A stretch of DNA of 64,000 bases from Zygnema cylindricum (lineage: Eukaryota > Streptophyta > Zygnematophyceae > Zygnematales > Zygnemataceae). The notes under the pieces are model-generated. The model was not told the origin of the DNA. It did not search any database and saw only the letters and a list, made by a program, of their open reading frames with translations. The translations under genes and the position numbers were made by a program. Where the stretch lies: positions 186,976 through 250,975 of the forward strand of contig JBBHKE010002052.1 in assembly GCA_037447655.1 (NCBI GenBank), read 5' to 3'. This document shows positions 1 to 11,503 of this stretch, piece by piece. Position 1 is the first letter of the stretch. Each line of letters starts with the position of its first letter.

Positions 1-259
1 TCTCAAAGCTTAGGTTGCTGCAGATGGTTTTGCGTTTTTGACAATGGTCACTGGTGGCATGAACATATGCTGCTCTGCTTTTATCAGGGTCGATGTATTT
101 AGGGTATTTTTTATGCAAATATAGGACTATCAGGATGTAATTGGTTTGCACAGAGGTTGAGTTCATAGTGCCCAGAAACTTTATCTATCAGGGTTCAGTT
201 CGCTTTGTTGCAAGCAAACATAAAAATAACCCTGTCAAGTTGTGATTACATTGCGCCAG

Positions 260-1866
260 CCGTAGAGCAGAAAAGTACTTTCGACATGGGCGAGAGTTGA
301 ATTGGCCTGAGGGAGCAGCATCAAGAGAAAGCATCCGGGCAGTGAGGAGGTTACCACGCCTTCGGGTGAGGGCTCAATTCTCTCTTTTTATGGACACAAT
401 GAATGCCATGCCTGGTAGGAGGGCAAGGCTAGCAGTTGAGAAAAAGCTGGGATTCGATGTAGTAGTAGATGTTAACAGCAGATGTATATAATGGCTGAGT
501 GTTGAGGAAGGTTTTTTTAAGTTGACGGGGGAATTTGGCTGAACATGGACGTCAAAAGTAGGCAGCTGCATTTCTTCACAATAACGTGTATGTTTTTGTT
601 GCTCCTGTGGAAATTGTCAACAGTTCAGTGGTTTAATGGTTTGCAGTTTAATGTTTTCCAAGAGATTTTGGGGAATTTATCATGAAGAAGCTATTTAAAG
701 TATGATAGTTTGGAGGTAATATTGTCTTTGCATGAGTAAAAAAATTCCCTGCTGCCCATTAAGCAGAGCTATTTGGCTGGTCAGAAAGTTATCGAGCCAG
801 TTACTAAAGCTCTCACCATAGTCATATTAAGTTGGAATATTTGAACACGATCTCATATTTTTCAAACCTGGCTTTACTATTGTTATTATGTTGGCCGATT
901 TTACCTGACATGGTGTCATTTGTGCTTATGGGGTTTCTCTAACGTGCGGGCATGATTATTGTTATCTGGTGGGTCACTTTGAGTTTTGGCTCCTTGGTGT
1001 GGTCGTAGCCATTGTTTTTATATTGCAAATGCCTCTCTCACTTTAATCTCTTTTATTAGGCTGGCTACCTTAACATGATATCAGAAGTTGCAAAATCATC
1101 GGATGTGATTGCACTAGGAACGCATTTAGGTGGGTCTCAAACGATGAAAACATCCTTAAGGCAGGATGATATATATTTGTCTGTGTTGCCATTACAAACA
1201 TTTGACTGGCAAAGTGTTGTCCTGTTCACTGTCCATGGTCCATTGATATTAACTTGACACTCATTTACCATTGGTTGAAGTCAGCATGTTCAATCCGGAT
1301 AATCACATGAATTAGATTCTGTGCCATTGTCCAGGTTAGTATAAACCAGTATTCATTGCATTTGTTATTTATTGCATGTTCCGTAGGTTATGGTGTTTCG
1401 TAAAGTGGACATTCTCATAAGATACTTGTCTAGATTTGACCACAATGGTTATGTAGTCTGGTTATAGTATGAACACTAAGGCTAACTATCTATGTGTGTT
1501 CAGCCCTCTTCATGAATGCCTGAGTGTAGTTTTGGAAGAGACTGAGGGATGTGATTATAGTATTTTTTGTTGCTTGACCTTTTGAATGAATTGCCTGTTC
1601 ATGTTGCAGTGGAGGAAGTCAATAGTGGAGCTATTTGGTGAGTTCGTGTCTTTACATAATGCGGGATAGAAGCCTGTTCATGACTGAGGCCTGGTATTGG
1701 TTTTTGTTTTACTTCTCAGGATTTGATAATGCAGCATGTGGAGCATTCAGCTGGAACTTTAATAGACCTGCTTCAAGGCCTTCTGAAGTTTGAACCGATG
1801 GAGAGACTGCCTGCGAGAGAAGCTCTGAAGCATCCATTTTTTCGAGAGCCAAGCCGGAGATATTAG
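260..1866 (+). CDS. AFC: AFC/LAMMER-type dual-specificity protein kinase, last two exons (5' part outside window)
   Basis: Coding exons at about 260-365 and 1720-1866, joined in phase 0. The first exon reads AEKYFRHGRELNWPEGAAS, continues to a run ending LPRLR, and then has a GTGAGG donor. The second exon follows a TTCTCAG acceptor, starts DLIMQHVEHSAGTLIDLLQG and runs through ERLPAREALKHPFF to a TAG stop. This order matches the end of the kinase C-lobe (subdomain XI) of plant AFC kinases, which phosphorylate SR splicing factors in the nucleus. The EHLAMMER motif and catalytic loop must lie to the left of the window. The intron between the exons is 1354 bp. The acceptor at 259 is inferred from CAG|C and is the least certain boundary. 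A possible AATAAA polyadenylation signal lies near 2656. Family identity is firm; the paralogue (AFC1/2/3) cannot be told. Confidence 0.88.
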
Positions 1867-2299
1867 AGTATTGGAGATGGTTAGGCGAGAAGACGAAGGT
1901 ATTCCAAGACAATCAAAAGCATGTGCCACGGTCTTGTGATTTCTGAAGCTCAGCCGGGTGGTCGAAGTTGCTGCTACTGCTTTGGCAACTGGGCATTTTG
2001 ATGGTTCTTAGCCAAAAATAATTAGTTTAACCAAAATAAGCGTGCCATGTATGGGAGTGGTAAATGCTCACATTGTGTTATAGTTGGTTTATTGTATGTT
2101 GGACATCCTCTTGACCCCACATCAGGCAAGGCAGGCCAGAAACCAAATATAGAGTGGCTTTGCTCACACAGTAGAGAGGTGCTGCAGCAGCGGCTTGCTG
2201 CTCAGGTCTGCCCACTGTAGACTGTACAGGGGACACTCCGTCGCAGCCAATCAGCCGGGGCACCCACTGCTCTCTTGCGGAGGTGCAGGGTGTCAGCAA

Positions 2300-2560
2300 C
2301 GGAAATTGTTCTGTTTTTGTCTCGTTCAGTGCGAAGGGATCAATAATAGGAATGGGTTTATCAAAGTAAATTGTTATGTTCTTGTCTCGTTCAGTGCGAA
2401 GGAGACAGTAGGAAGGGGTGTCAGCAACTTATTTTGTTATGTTTTTTGTCTCGCTCGGTTCGAAGGAAACTATAGGAGAGGAGTCACTGACGTAAAATGT
2501 TATCATTTTGACTCGTTTTATGTGAAGGAAACAATAGGAAGATGTATCGAGAAAGCAGGG
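2300..2560. repeat. Degenerate tandem repeat, about 64-bp unit, 4 copies
   Basis: A unit containing TTGTTATGTT, then TTGTCTCGTTCAGTGCGAAG, recurs at about 2306, 2371, 2434 and 2497. Later copies are progressively diverged. It lies downstream of the AFC kinase stop, probably in or just before its 3' UTR end, since an AATAAA occurs near 2656. No coding function is seen, although a 127-codon frame runs through it. Confidence 0.7.
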
Positions 2561-2599
2561 GTTGGCTGCGAGGTGTAGAGCCTCCTCTCATTCATTAGG

Positions 2600-3880
2600 C
2601 AGGTGTCTTTTTTTTTTTTTTCTGGTTGCTTCACTTCAGAAATGATTGTGGAGCGTAATAAAGTGGTATGCGATATGTCTCCAGTAAGTCTCCACTGGAT
2701 TTTGTCAAATCGTTGTCATGGTTTCTGCAATATGGTGTCATGATTCATCAAAACTGTTAATCAAAATGAAATGCTCTCTGGCAACTCTTGAAAAGCCAAT
2801 TGACTGGTCTTAACAAAATTGTTGTTAACCTTTTGCTTCATGGTTGAATCCTCTATATCTTCTAGCCTTCATGGTTCATTTGCCCTTCGCTGTCTCTCCC
2901 TCTCCCCCTCCGCCTGCCCCTTCATCATCTACTTGCTTTGTCACTTGTCAATCCGAAAGGTCTTAATCTTAAGGTTCATCATATCCTACAGCCTGCTTGG
3001 ATCATTGAAGTCAAGATTGAAAGCTTCTTAGACTTGAGAGTCCTCACATCTCTCAGTTAGTGGACTCTTAGTGATGATTTGTGAACTCTTATGTGGCAAC
3101 TTTTCTCTAGGGAGTCCATTGTAAGGTTGTAATTTCTTGGTGAGTGTGACTTTGGACATGATCAGTGGTCATATCCTGTCACACTAGACTTGCTGGAAAA
3201 CAAAATGTGTTCCAGGACTTTGTGTGGTCTCGAAGCTTTCTCCAGGCGTAAGTATTATTATTTTTGGGGAAATCTTGCATCATTTGGTGGCCGGATCAAC
3301 TGTTCACAAGTTGAAGTGATAATACATGACCATTTTCCGCCATATCAACTTACCTAAGGAGGTTTTGAGGTGTGGTCTTTGAACAATTGTCGACGTCTAC
3401 GCTGATTGGGTAGTTCTCCAAATGGATACCGCCAACACTCGTAAGACTTTGCAACGAGCTTGGCATGCCCCTCAACCAATCAACAAAACCTTCCTTTTCG
3501 CTTGAAATTAACACTCAAAACCTATCTTTCGCTCTCCCCTCCGAGGGCTTTTCCAGTACAAATTTCACTTTGGAATCAAGAAAGTGTCACTTTGGAAGCG
3601 GTGATTTGGTTGCCGAGGTAACTTCTCAAGCACTTCTCAATTAGCCCTTGCTCGTCTTGTGGTCACTCAAGCTCACTCGTTACATGTATTTGTCTTCTCT
3701 TTCTAGCTGCAACCCGTATTGTTGGCCATCCGATCATGTTTTGCCTGCATTTTATCAATTTGCTAAGCAATTTTCAAGGTATGCCGTTTTGTTATGACTA
3801 AATGCGTGATACAGTGCTCCAAAAGTCTCTCACCAAATTTCCCTCTCCTCTAATCTACTTCTTCCTCCAACTCCGCATGA
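2600..3880. other. Intergenic stretch, nothing recognised
   Basis: After a T-run at about 2609 the sequence is mixed and AT-leaning, with only short frames of 70 codons or fewer. I see no splice-linked coding and no RNA gene. The part from about 3400 may belong to the degraded retroelement that is recognisable from 3880 onward. Confidence 0.5.
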
Positions 3881-4700
3881 TGGCGTCATTTGCTTTGTTG
3901 GCCCCATGGGAGAGATCTAATTAAAGCACAAGTGGTAGTGAGGCTATACCTACTATTGCTTACAAGGAGGGGTATTGTGTTTGTTAAGGGGGTTGTTATC
4001 CTTTTGCGATGGATTGGTGTTGATTTTCTTAATGGTGGCCGTCATATTTTAGGTGACATTGTTTTTACGGACTCTGCCTCCATTTCAATCTTTAGTTAGG
4101 CGGCTCGACGTGATGCTCCTAGGAAGAATGGCCGTGATTGTGCACACCGCGTTGTATTTGGTTGTTTCGTAGTTGCTTGGGTGTGCCTTGGATGAGTACT
4201 TTGGCTCTTGTAGTCAATATTATTTCAAGCTGGGGTGCCTTATGAACCCTCTCGCTTTTTTCTTCGCTCTTTTTACCGTCAACGATTCTCGAGTGCAAGC
4301 GTTTATTCTCCTTCAATTTGCTATTGTTTTGGGGTTTTTTGGAACTCCCTCATCGTGATCTGCCGACCTTAACGAATTTAAGGGGTTGCTTTTCATAATT
4401 CTTTAGTTGTCTTAGTTTTTATTATATAGGTTTTTTTCCGATAATATATATTTTTGTTTGTTATTGCTCTCGTCATTCCCTTCCGTGTCTTTTTTGTTGT
4501 TTGTGTGCTAATTTCTTTCGTTGTTTTTCTTTTGGTTTGCTTATGCTTTCATTCGGTTTTTCAGTTTCTTTTTTCCCTTTTGGTATTTCCCCCCATGTAC
4601 TCATATGGTTTAGCATCATGCTTTATTTATAAAGTCTTACCTTCTCCCTCTATGGTTTCCTATCACTAATTAGCAAGAGGACATCAAAGCATAGAGTTCC
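3880..4700 (+). mobile_element. Decayed retroelement ORF tail, copy 1
   Basis: Read on the plus strand this stretch gives HGRDLIKAQ, then RWIGVDFLNGGRHILGDIV, and after a stop AARRDAPRKNGRDCAHR. These match in order HGGELIQVHD, RRIDLVLLDGARRTFGDVV and AARHVGVVARDAAKRKERDY of the better-preserved copy at 12018-12770. Stops and indels show that it is dead. The 3' side ends with GGAACTCCCTCATCGTG and a T-rich tail, as in the other two copies. The family resembles the C-terminal tail of non-LTR retrotransposon polyproteins; that assignment is tentative, but the three-copy relation is visible directly. Confidence 0.65.
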
Positions 4701-5313
4701 CTCATCAAAGCCCCGGTTTTGTGACTTACACTGTTAGTGATGCTTTGCTTGATGATATTGCCAAGTGCGAGGACCTTAACTTCTTGATACTTCGTGTCCC
4801 TTTATTTTACCCAACGCCCAATTATGGTTAAGAACTTCTATTGTTGTGGGAAGTGGAGCAAGATGCACAATAAAACTTGTAGTGTGTTCTTAGTTTTTAG
4901 CTTATTGATATTACTTAGATTCGTTCATCTTTTACCTTTGATGGTTATCAAGGAGTTTCCCCTTCAGTCATGTTTTTACCCAATGGTTAACTTTAGCTAG
5001 TTACTAGATTATATCTTCTTTTTTTCTTAGCACCTATGATTGGTTGAGAATAAATTGTCACGTCACGAGCCTTTGGTATATGTGCCACGTGCGCATTCAT
5101 CATGTGCACATCAGACAAGTTATTTGTTTTACTTTTTCGTTTCCTACAGAGCTTTTACCAAGCCTTGGTTAAGGTTGTGAGCGGAAGTTGTTTTAGTTAG
5201 AGTATTGTTTCAGACAAAAACGGATACAAAGCGCTGTATAACAATAAGTTTTCGGTACTCCATCGAATGCATCCCGTACTATTGCCAGCCTTTATATTCG
5301 GGTTCCCGAGAGT
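4701..5313. other. Intergenic, no gene recognised
   Basis: AT-rich sequence with only short frames. It may include further 3' sequence of the retroelement remnant on its left. No structure stands out. Confidence 0.4.
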
Positions 5314-5321
5314 AGCGAAAT

Positions 5322-6151
5322 CATAGTTAAAAAGTAGGTTTTTTTATGGTAGGCCTTTGGTAGGCGCACAAAACTTTGCACAAAACTCGCGCAACGTAGG
5401 CACTATGTGTGTGCGTCGTGCACACTCCTGTACGAACGTCCGAATCTGACGTAAGATCAAAGTACAGCGCACGCCGCCGGACGATTTTTTTTAGCGAACT
5501 GACACGGCGTAGGATGACATTCCTTGGGAAAAAAAACCGTGAAAAAAAAAAAATGCGGACGGGCAACCAAACAAAATTTCGAAATAATTGCGATGGAGTT
5601 AAAATGAGCGCGGTGGAGAGCGGTGAGAGTGCGACGAGAGAGAGTACGGACAGTTCATAGCTTTTTCGGAAAGTTGTTTTGCAGCCACCAACGGGGTTGG
5701 TCCGTAGGTTTTGGTAATTTTTTTGGCAGTGTGGTATTTTTTTTTTTTTATCGTCCCATGCTGCCTGGTTGGTCAATTTGTGGCTTTATTTAGTGTGGCC
5801 CTCAAAATTGCAGACGCTAATATGACAGATTGTCCTTTCGTAAGTTGTGTTATGGGCTTTTCATGTGATCTTTTTAAATCGCCTACTTTGATCAGCGACC
5901 GTCCGATCGTCCAAATCTGACGGTTTAAATAAAAAGTCCCTCAAAACTCACAGAAATATTTTTTTTTGTCCGATTTTTTTTCAAAATTTAGACATGTCGT
6001 TTAATTCTCTATCGAACGATGTGCAACTCAACCCTGTTCCTATTTTATTTCATTTTGCGGCCAATACAATATGGGTCTTAAGGGCATATTGTATGTTTTG
6101 CGTACAATAGGCATATTGTATGGGCGTACGGTCACCTACTTTTGAACTATG
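5322..6151. mobile_element. Non-autonomous DNA transposon (8-bp TSD family), copy 1, 830 bp
   Basis: The left end reads CATAGTTAAAAAGTAGG and the right end reads CACCTACTTTTGAACTATG, which is its inverted complement with small changes. It is flanked by the perfect 8-bp direct repeat AGCGAAAT at 5314-5321 and 6152-6159. The interior near the right end carries the family block with three ATATTGTATG-like motifs. It is longer than copies 2-4 because of extra internal sequence around 5370-5810. An 8-bp target duplication fits hAT-superfamily insertion, but no transposase is present. Confidence 0.88.
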
Positions 6152-6159
6152 AGCGAAAT

Positions 6160-6422
6160 ATCGAGCAAGTCACGGAAACGACAAATGTCGCGTTCAGAAA
6201 CATTTTGAGAAACAGGTATTGTGTATCGCGAAATTGCAGCCGATTCAGAATCAGTACCATGTGCACTTTCATCTCTGGCATCAGACTTTCAATGCACTTC
6301 CATCTGTGTGACCACTTTGAAGCTAACACGCCAGGCTTCTCGTTTGCGTATTACTATTAAGCTTCCTGTTGCATAACACACAAGGAAGGCCATTGGCCAT
6401 TCTATCTGTTATTTTCACCACC
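6160..6422 (+). promoter_or_regulatory. 5' flank of the 6423 gene
   Basis: A 260-bp stretch between a transposon and the start codon of the next gene. The start context is CCACCATGGCC, close to the eukaryotic optimum. Promoter function is inferred only from position; no defined element was recognised. Confidence 0.35.
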
Positions 6423-8343
6423 ATGGCCTCTATTTCAGTGCCATTCCTTTACCCTACCGTCTGCTCTCAAGGATTAATCAGCGGTGCATACCAGCAAGAG
6501 ACAAAAGTCTCTGCATTTGGCAGTATCCGCACTTTACAACCGTTAGATGCACTTGGAGCTCGAAGCAGGAAGTCGAGCAGCAGCTTTCCTACTAAGACTC
6601 GTGCGGCTGTGGACGTCGCTGCGGAGGAATTAGCGTCCAATGAAGTTGCGCCAGTTGTCCCTCAGGGATGGGCTGATTTTGCAGCTGCCGTCTCAGGAGA
6701 GTGGGACGGCTACTGCGCTGACTTTGACTCTCACGGAATCGCAAAGGAGCTTCCGGAGTCGGTTGTTCCCCAAGCCATGAAGGACTGGGGAGTAGAACTT
6801 CGCGCCTGGCAAACACAATCTCCAACACTTGCTCGACAGGATTTTAGTTTGTATTCGAAAACGATACGCTTGCTTCCCACCGTCGGATGCGAGGCAGATG
6901 CGGCAACACAAGACAGTGTCGAGGAGAAGGAGAGTGGAGGAAGGTTCCTTGGAGATGATGCTCCAATCAACTTAGATTTTGGTCAAACTGCAACGGTTCA
7001 CTCAAGAAGTGCTCTGCGAGATACTGCAGGCCTTCTGTCTTTTCACAGAGAAGGTTCCTATGTGGTGACGTGGCCTGGAACAGGAATGACGTCAGCAGCA
7101 GCCAGTACTTTGGCAGCATCCAAAATTGTCAAAAGAGACGCTCCCAAGGGATCTTCTCTTTGGGAGCTGGAGCACTGTTTAGTGAACGAGGAGATGCAGG
7201 ACAAAACAGGAAACAGAAAATCAAGCAGAGTCAGAGTTCTCCAGCAGTTTGAAGGGGGAATGGATGGCACAGCTCCTACTTTGAGGGGGCTAAGTATGTA
7301 CAAGGAGAACTGGGAAGGAGAGTTTCGTAATGGAGAGTCTCTTGGTGGCTGCAGTTCCAATGACTCTTCATTTGCAGAGAGGCCATGTGTGAAGAGGGAT
7401 GCCATTGAAGGGATTTGGAAAGGGGACGACTTCAGACTCATCTGCAATTCAATGGTGAATATTGCCTCATACAGCGTTTTTTTTGCTTTGCCACAATCTA
7501 TCCTCAGTCGAATGGTTAAGAGTGGCCACACTGCATTTCAGAATGTCAAAGCTTGAAAGCAGAGTTTTTCGTCTCTCCTGTGTCCCTGATTACTGACTGT
7601 TTCATGGAAATGGGAGACGCTAACAGGGGAGCCATGGACCGTTGGGCCCATCTGGCGCTGTCGGGGAGCTTGTAAATAGTGGAACTTTGGAGTTGGAACG
7701 GAAGTTATGCAAGGATGTTGTCCTATTGCCACTGGGAGTGTGGTCCCAGGTAACCAGTGCTGAGAATGGAACGTATTCGGTTGAGCTTGGATGGCTGATT
7801 GGAAATAACGAAGCGCTTGTATCAACATGTCAATACGGGGCATCTGGAGATCTTGAGGTAATAACTTTGCCCCAGTGTTAAGCTACTTCAATGAATGTAA
7901 TCATAGCTCTGTTTCAGCATGACGGTCAAGTGCATTCAGCAGAATTCCATTTCTTGTTTTTACTAGTATTAGATACGTCTGGTAAGGCATCGAGATTTTC
8001 AGGCGTCTTTTTTAGGAAAGACCTCTGGCAATTACGAATCTGGGGAAATTTAAGCCATTTTGTCCAACATACTACAACGGGTATCGTTATTAGTATGAAT
8101 TATTTTTCCGCCATTCACATCAACTTTTCTCTGTGCACGTATCTAATTTTCATTCAGAGGCCTGCCATTCGGGAGGTAGAACTGTGCGTGGGGAAAATGG
8201 AGCTTAGACAAAAAAAAAAATAACGCAAATAGGGATTCGTGGTGTGGTGGAATTAACAGCAGAAATTAATGTAACAAGACATTCATGCGTGTCTCGTGAT
8301 TTTGCAGGTCGTGGCTTACTCCAAACAACAGCGTTTGTTATGA
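6423..8343 (+). CDS. Conserved plastid-type protein of unknown function (DUF3598-like), 3 exons
   Basis: Exons 6423-7454, 7627-7857 and 8308-8343 join in phase 0 to give 432 residues. The start ATG is chosen over upstream non-ATG frames because of its strong Kozak context. The first 75 or so residues are Ser/Thr-rich and look like a chloroplast transit peptide. After that come WADFAAAVSGEWDGYCADF, then ELPESVVPQAMKDWGVELR and KTIRLLPTVGCEADAAT, which I recall as conserved in plastid proteins of plants and cyanobacteria-related families. The second exon carries LLPLGVWSQVTSAENGTYSV and the last gives VVAYSKQQRLL and a stop. Splice sites are ATG|GTGAAT, CTAACAG|GGG (with a branch-point-like CTAAC), GAG|GTAATA and TTGCAG|GTC. 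The last intron contains a MITE fragment at about 8080-8150. The family name is from memory and uncertain; no biochemical role is assigned. Confidence 0.7.
8080..8155. mobile_element. MITE fragment inside intron
   Basis: The stretch ATCGTTATTAGTATGAATTA, followed by CCGCCATTCACATCAACTTT and CTCTGTGCACG, matches the left half of the foldback MITE at 13055 (ATCGCTATTAGTGTTAATAA, then CGCCACTTAAAACATATTTT and CTCTGTACACA). It is a diverged, one-ended remnant in the last intron of the 6423 gene. Confidence 0.6.
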
Positions 8344-8957
8344 AGTTCATTGAATTTTAGGAGCAATCAGCTCCTTCATAGTCATGTGAGTTGTGTTCAA
8401 GATACTAGCCGTATTGTCAACTATTTATGATTCTGTAACACAACAGGGAAGGTTCTGATTTTACTTGGTGGAAACATGTGCCCACAAATGAAGCTGCAAC
8501 ATTTTTGAGGCTCCACTTCAAGGCAACTTTATTACCACTTAAGAGTTCATTTGAATACTTAGGCGACTCTTTCTGCTGAGTATAAGCTCTAAATTATGTA
8601 TGTGGCCAATCCTTCTCCCATCACTATGCCAATGGTCTTTATTGGTTCATGAATCTGGCTTGGTTGCTTGAGACCACAGCGACGAACGTCCGAGGCTTGT
8701 CTTTTGCCCTCATTTTTCATCAGCAGAAAAATTCAGTGCAGTACCAGGTATAACTGTGTTGTTATTTGCTTATTCCAGTTAACGGATTTGCTTGCCATGC
8801 CATTTATTGGCCCTCGGACACTGTCAGGGATGTGATATTATGAAGACGTCAAAAATATGAAATATATGTCAAATGTGATGTCAGACAGCAAAAAGATGCT
8901 CACAACCACAACTGCCAATTGCATTGCAAACATACCAGCACATGCATGGGCACTACT
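8344..8957. other. 3' flank of the 6423 gene, nothing else recognised
   Basis: The presumed 3' UTR and intergenic sequence between the 6423 gene and a transposon. No open frame of note and no RNA gene was seen. Confidence 0.4.
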
Positions 8958-9349
8958 AATGATGGGTATCGGGTAAAATCATATCGCGATAAGCTCAATA
9001 TTCGATATATCAATTATCGATCGGTCAGAGGCTTCGATATATCATACTGGGACCAACATATTATATCGCGATACATTTGGTAAAAGGTGGATGTCCATAC
9101 ATATTCAGTACGGAATACCGTACGAAAAATTGTACGGAAAATCTTTGCCGCCCCCCCACTCCCACTGAGCGCGCGCCACGGGGTGGGAGCCAAGCGTCAC
9201 TTCGATATATCGCGATTGAAATATATCGTTATCGGCCAATATATCACAGAAATATTGCGATATTAAGCTCCTCGATATATCGATTATCGGGTACCCAAAT
9301 TGCGCTACATGTCGAATATCGGCAAGGGGCCCTCGATACCCAACATTAG
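8958..9349. mobile_element. CGATATATCG-rich transposon-like element, about 390 bp
   Basis: The ends read AATGATGGGTATCGGG and, inverted, AATGTTGGGTATCGAGGG. The flanks carry near-identical GCACTACT (8950-8957) and ACACTACT (9350-9357), consistent with a 7-8 bp target duplication. The interior is packed with TCGATATATCG, ATATCGCGATA and TTATCG palindromic motifs on both halves. A GC-rich core lies at about 9150-9190. No coding capacity. Probably a non-autonomous DNA transposon; superfamily uncertain. Confidence 0.65.
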
Positions 9350-9748
9350 ACACTACTATGAGATGAATGTGTGACACTTGAAAATTTCAACACAGAGCAA
9401 GATTGATATGGTCATAGGCATTCTATGGCTTCAAAAAGGAGGTCAATCAACAGCTAATATCCCAAGTGCCTTCTTCAAGAGATTGTTAATGATCAAGAAG
9501 AACCTTGGACGAATTTATTAAATGAGGCCCAAAAACAATTTAGCCATTTTTACTTATAACCAACTTGTACTAGTTTTCCTACAGCTACGACAGGGCTCCT
9601 AAATTTTTGTGAAACATAAATCACTACATAAGGAAAGAAGTGAGCGGCAGCTTGTACAATCAGTGTTCCCAAAAGGATGTCCGAAGCATCCCCGGAACAA
9701 GTAAACTGTGTTATATGTACAACAATACTTACAATTTACTTGAGATCT
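9350..9748. other. 3' flank of the DNAJC28-like gene
   Basis: About 400 bp between the transposon and the minus-strand stop of the next gene. It probably holds that gene's 3' UTR. No separate feature recognised. Confidence 0.4.
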
Positions 9749-11149
9749 CTATGATGAATCCTTATGCTTGTCATTAAGCAACTGTAAATCCTCAAGCAGC
9801 CGGCTAATTTCACGTTCCATTTTATAACCCATTACCTGCAGCCATAGAAAACTGTCCATCAGCACCAACAAAAAAAAAGTGATGTGGAAATTAATAATCT
9901 TTGGATCTGTATAAGTTCAAGAAGCTCTTCAGACATCAAAAAAGATTGGACAACAATGTTGCGCAACTAATTTTGCGGGGGTAATCAATTAGAGGTGAAC
10001 AACTTTCTAATGAAAAGCACTGTGAGAATGTGCTGCCACTTGTGCAACTTCACAGTTGCACTCAAGAGGCACAAAACAAACAGCGTTAGGTAGTACAGCC
10101 AGACAGGGCTCATAAGCTGTAAAACATCATTTTTCACTAAGATTATATAATGCTGCAAATATGCTTGAAACATCTACTGTAGGGAGCACTTGGCGTATTA
10201 GCGATGTCTCACTCACCTGACGTCCAAAAGGCACAATCAGATTGTAATGAAAGACCTTACGGTTGATTTCCATTAGCTCAGTTTCTAACCTTCCCTTCTC
10301 CTGTTGCCAACTCTCTTCGGCTATTCCTTCCTCTTGTCCATTTTTTCGCTCATCTAATTGCCTCGCCCATGCTCCCCTTAAAGATCGCCGCCAGCGAGCT
10401 ATAAGAAATCGGATATCTACATTCAATTGTACCCAATCAGGCATGTGACCACTCTCTTTAAGTATCCGATATGCAAGCTCTTCCGCCGGGTCTCCATGAG
10501 GATTACACCTGTCCTTTAAAGGCTTGCCATGACCATTCAGCTTCTCAAAGTCACCTTCCCGCATAGATTGCTGAACTCTCTGCTCAGCAGCATGAGTAAT
10601 ATCACTTTCGGATCTGTTCAGAACAACAAATAGAAAACAATATCAGCTATTTAGAAGAAACACACGTCGCTGCAATGACAAAAAAATAATTGAGGACACC
10701 TTTGAGTCACCACGAGAAAGAAAGTAAAACACACACTCTCCGAACTCATAAGCATGCATTCAGCATTAAGCGTCGCTTACAATTTATCTGTTCCAAAGCA
10801 GTGTTTCCGGTTTCTTCCGGTATCAAGCAAGCTATCAAGCAGCTTATTAGTCCTCGGGACCAATACAAGGTGCACACCTCAACGACCTCTCCCGGCTCCT
10901 GTATTGCCTTGGAAGAATCCGTTCCAGCAAGTGTTGCTTGGCAGCATTCAGACGAGCATTCAAGGCTGACGCAAACGATCCTCGCCTATTTGGTTTGTTA
11001 CTATCAGATGGCTGTAAATTGACGCCATCACCTCGACGGTCACTAATAGAAGACAAATTCCTCAAAGATAATCGTCGTTCCAAAAACTGAAACTGTTCTG
11101 AAGCTTTTGCGACTGCGCGAGAGGGCAAAAAAACTCGACAAGGAGCCAT
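9749..11149 (-). CDS. DNAJC28: DnaJ homologue subfamily C member 28-like protein (DUF1992 domain), 3 exons
   Basis: Minus-strand exons 11149-10887, 10613-10217 and 9835-9749 give 248 residues. The first intron splits an Arg codon (AG|A) and the second is phase 0 (FGRQ|VMGYK). The core matches the DUF1992 domain: MREGDFEKLNGHGKPL, then NPHGDPAEELAYRILKESG, then PDWVQLNVDIRFLI, and a basic Trp-rich helix. The C-terminus is a helical charged tail ending NDKHKDSS. No J domain (HPD) is present, as in many plant members of the family. The N-terminus (MAPCRVFLPSRAVAKA) is Arg/Ala/Ser-rich and could target an organelle, mitochondria more likely than plastid. The exact function of the family is unknown. 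It faces a plus-strand ORF at 11504 across a 354-bp gap. Confidence 0.87.
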
Positions 11150-11503
11150 TCAAAGCACTTGGACTTTCCTCCGCCTTTTCCCTCAACACCAGTATAGCGC
11201 TTCCAAGAAATTGCTTCTATTACGGTAGTGTAGAATAGCGCAGTCCTTGACCGGGAGCGCGGGGATATGATATGTATCCACAGGCTAGGTCGAAACCTAG
11301 GGCGACTGTTAGGGCTTCTCTTCCGAGAGCTCTCTCGTGTCTCCCCCTCCCAACCATTGTTTCAAACATTAATGTGCGGGTCCATTATACGTGAGATAAT
11401 GTGCGAACTATACGGAAATGTGGTCATGCTAACGCGTATAGTATGATAGTTTCACCTGCACACGGCATGTGCTCAGAACGATGACGTCAACTCCGACCTC
11501 AGC
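11150..11503. promoter_or_regulatory. Divergent intergenic region, DNAJC28-like / 11504 ORF
   Basis: A 354-bp gap between two divergent starts, containing a TGACGTCA (ACGT-core) site at about 11482-11489. Bidirectional promoter use is an inference from position only. Confidence 0.35.

Noticed and set aside
5327-5776. Minus-strand 149-codon frame inside the 830-bp transposon
   Set aside because: No transposase-like motif; lies inside a non-autonomous element and is not shared with copies 2-4.
7058-7531. Minus-strand frame of 157 codons
   Set aside because: Antisense shadow of the first exon of the 6423 gene.
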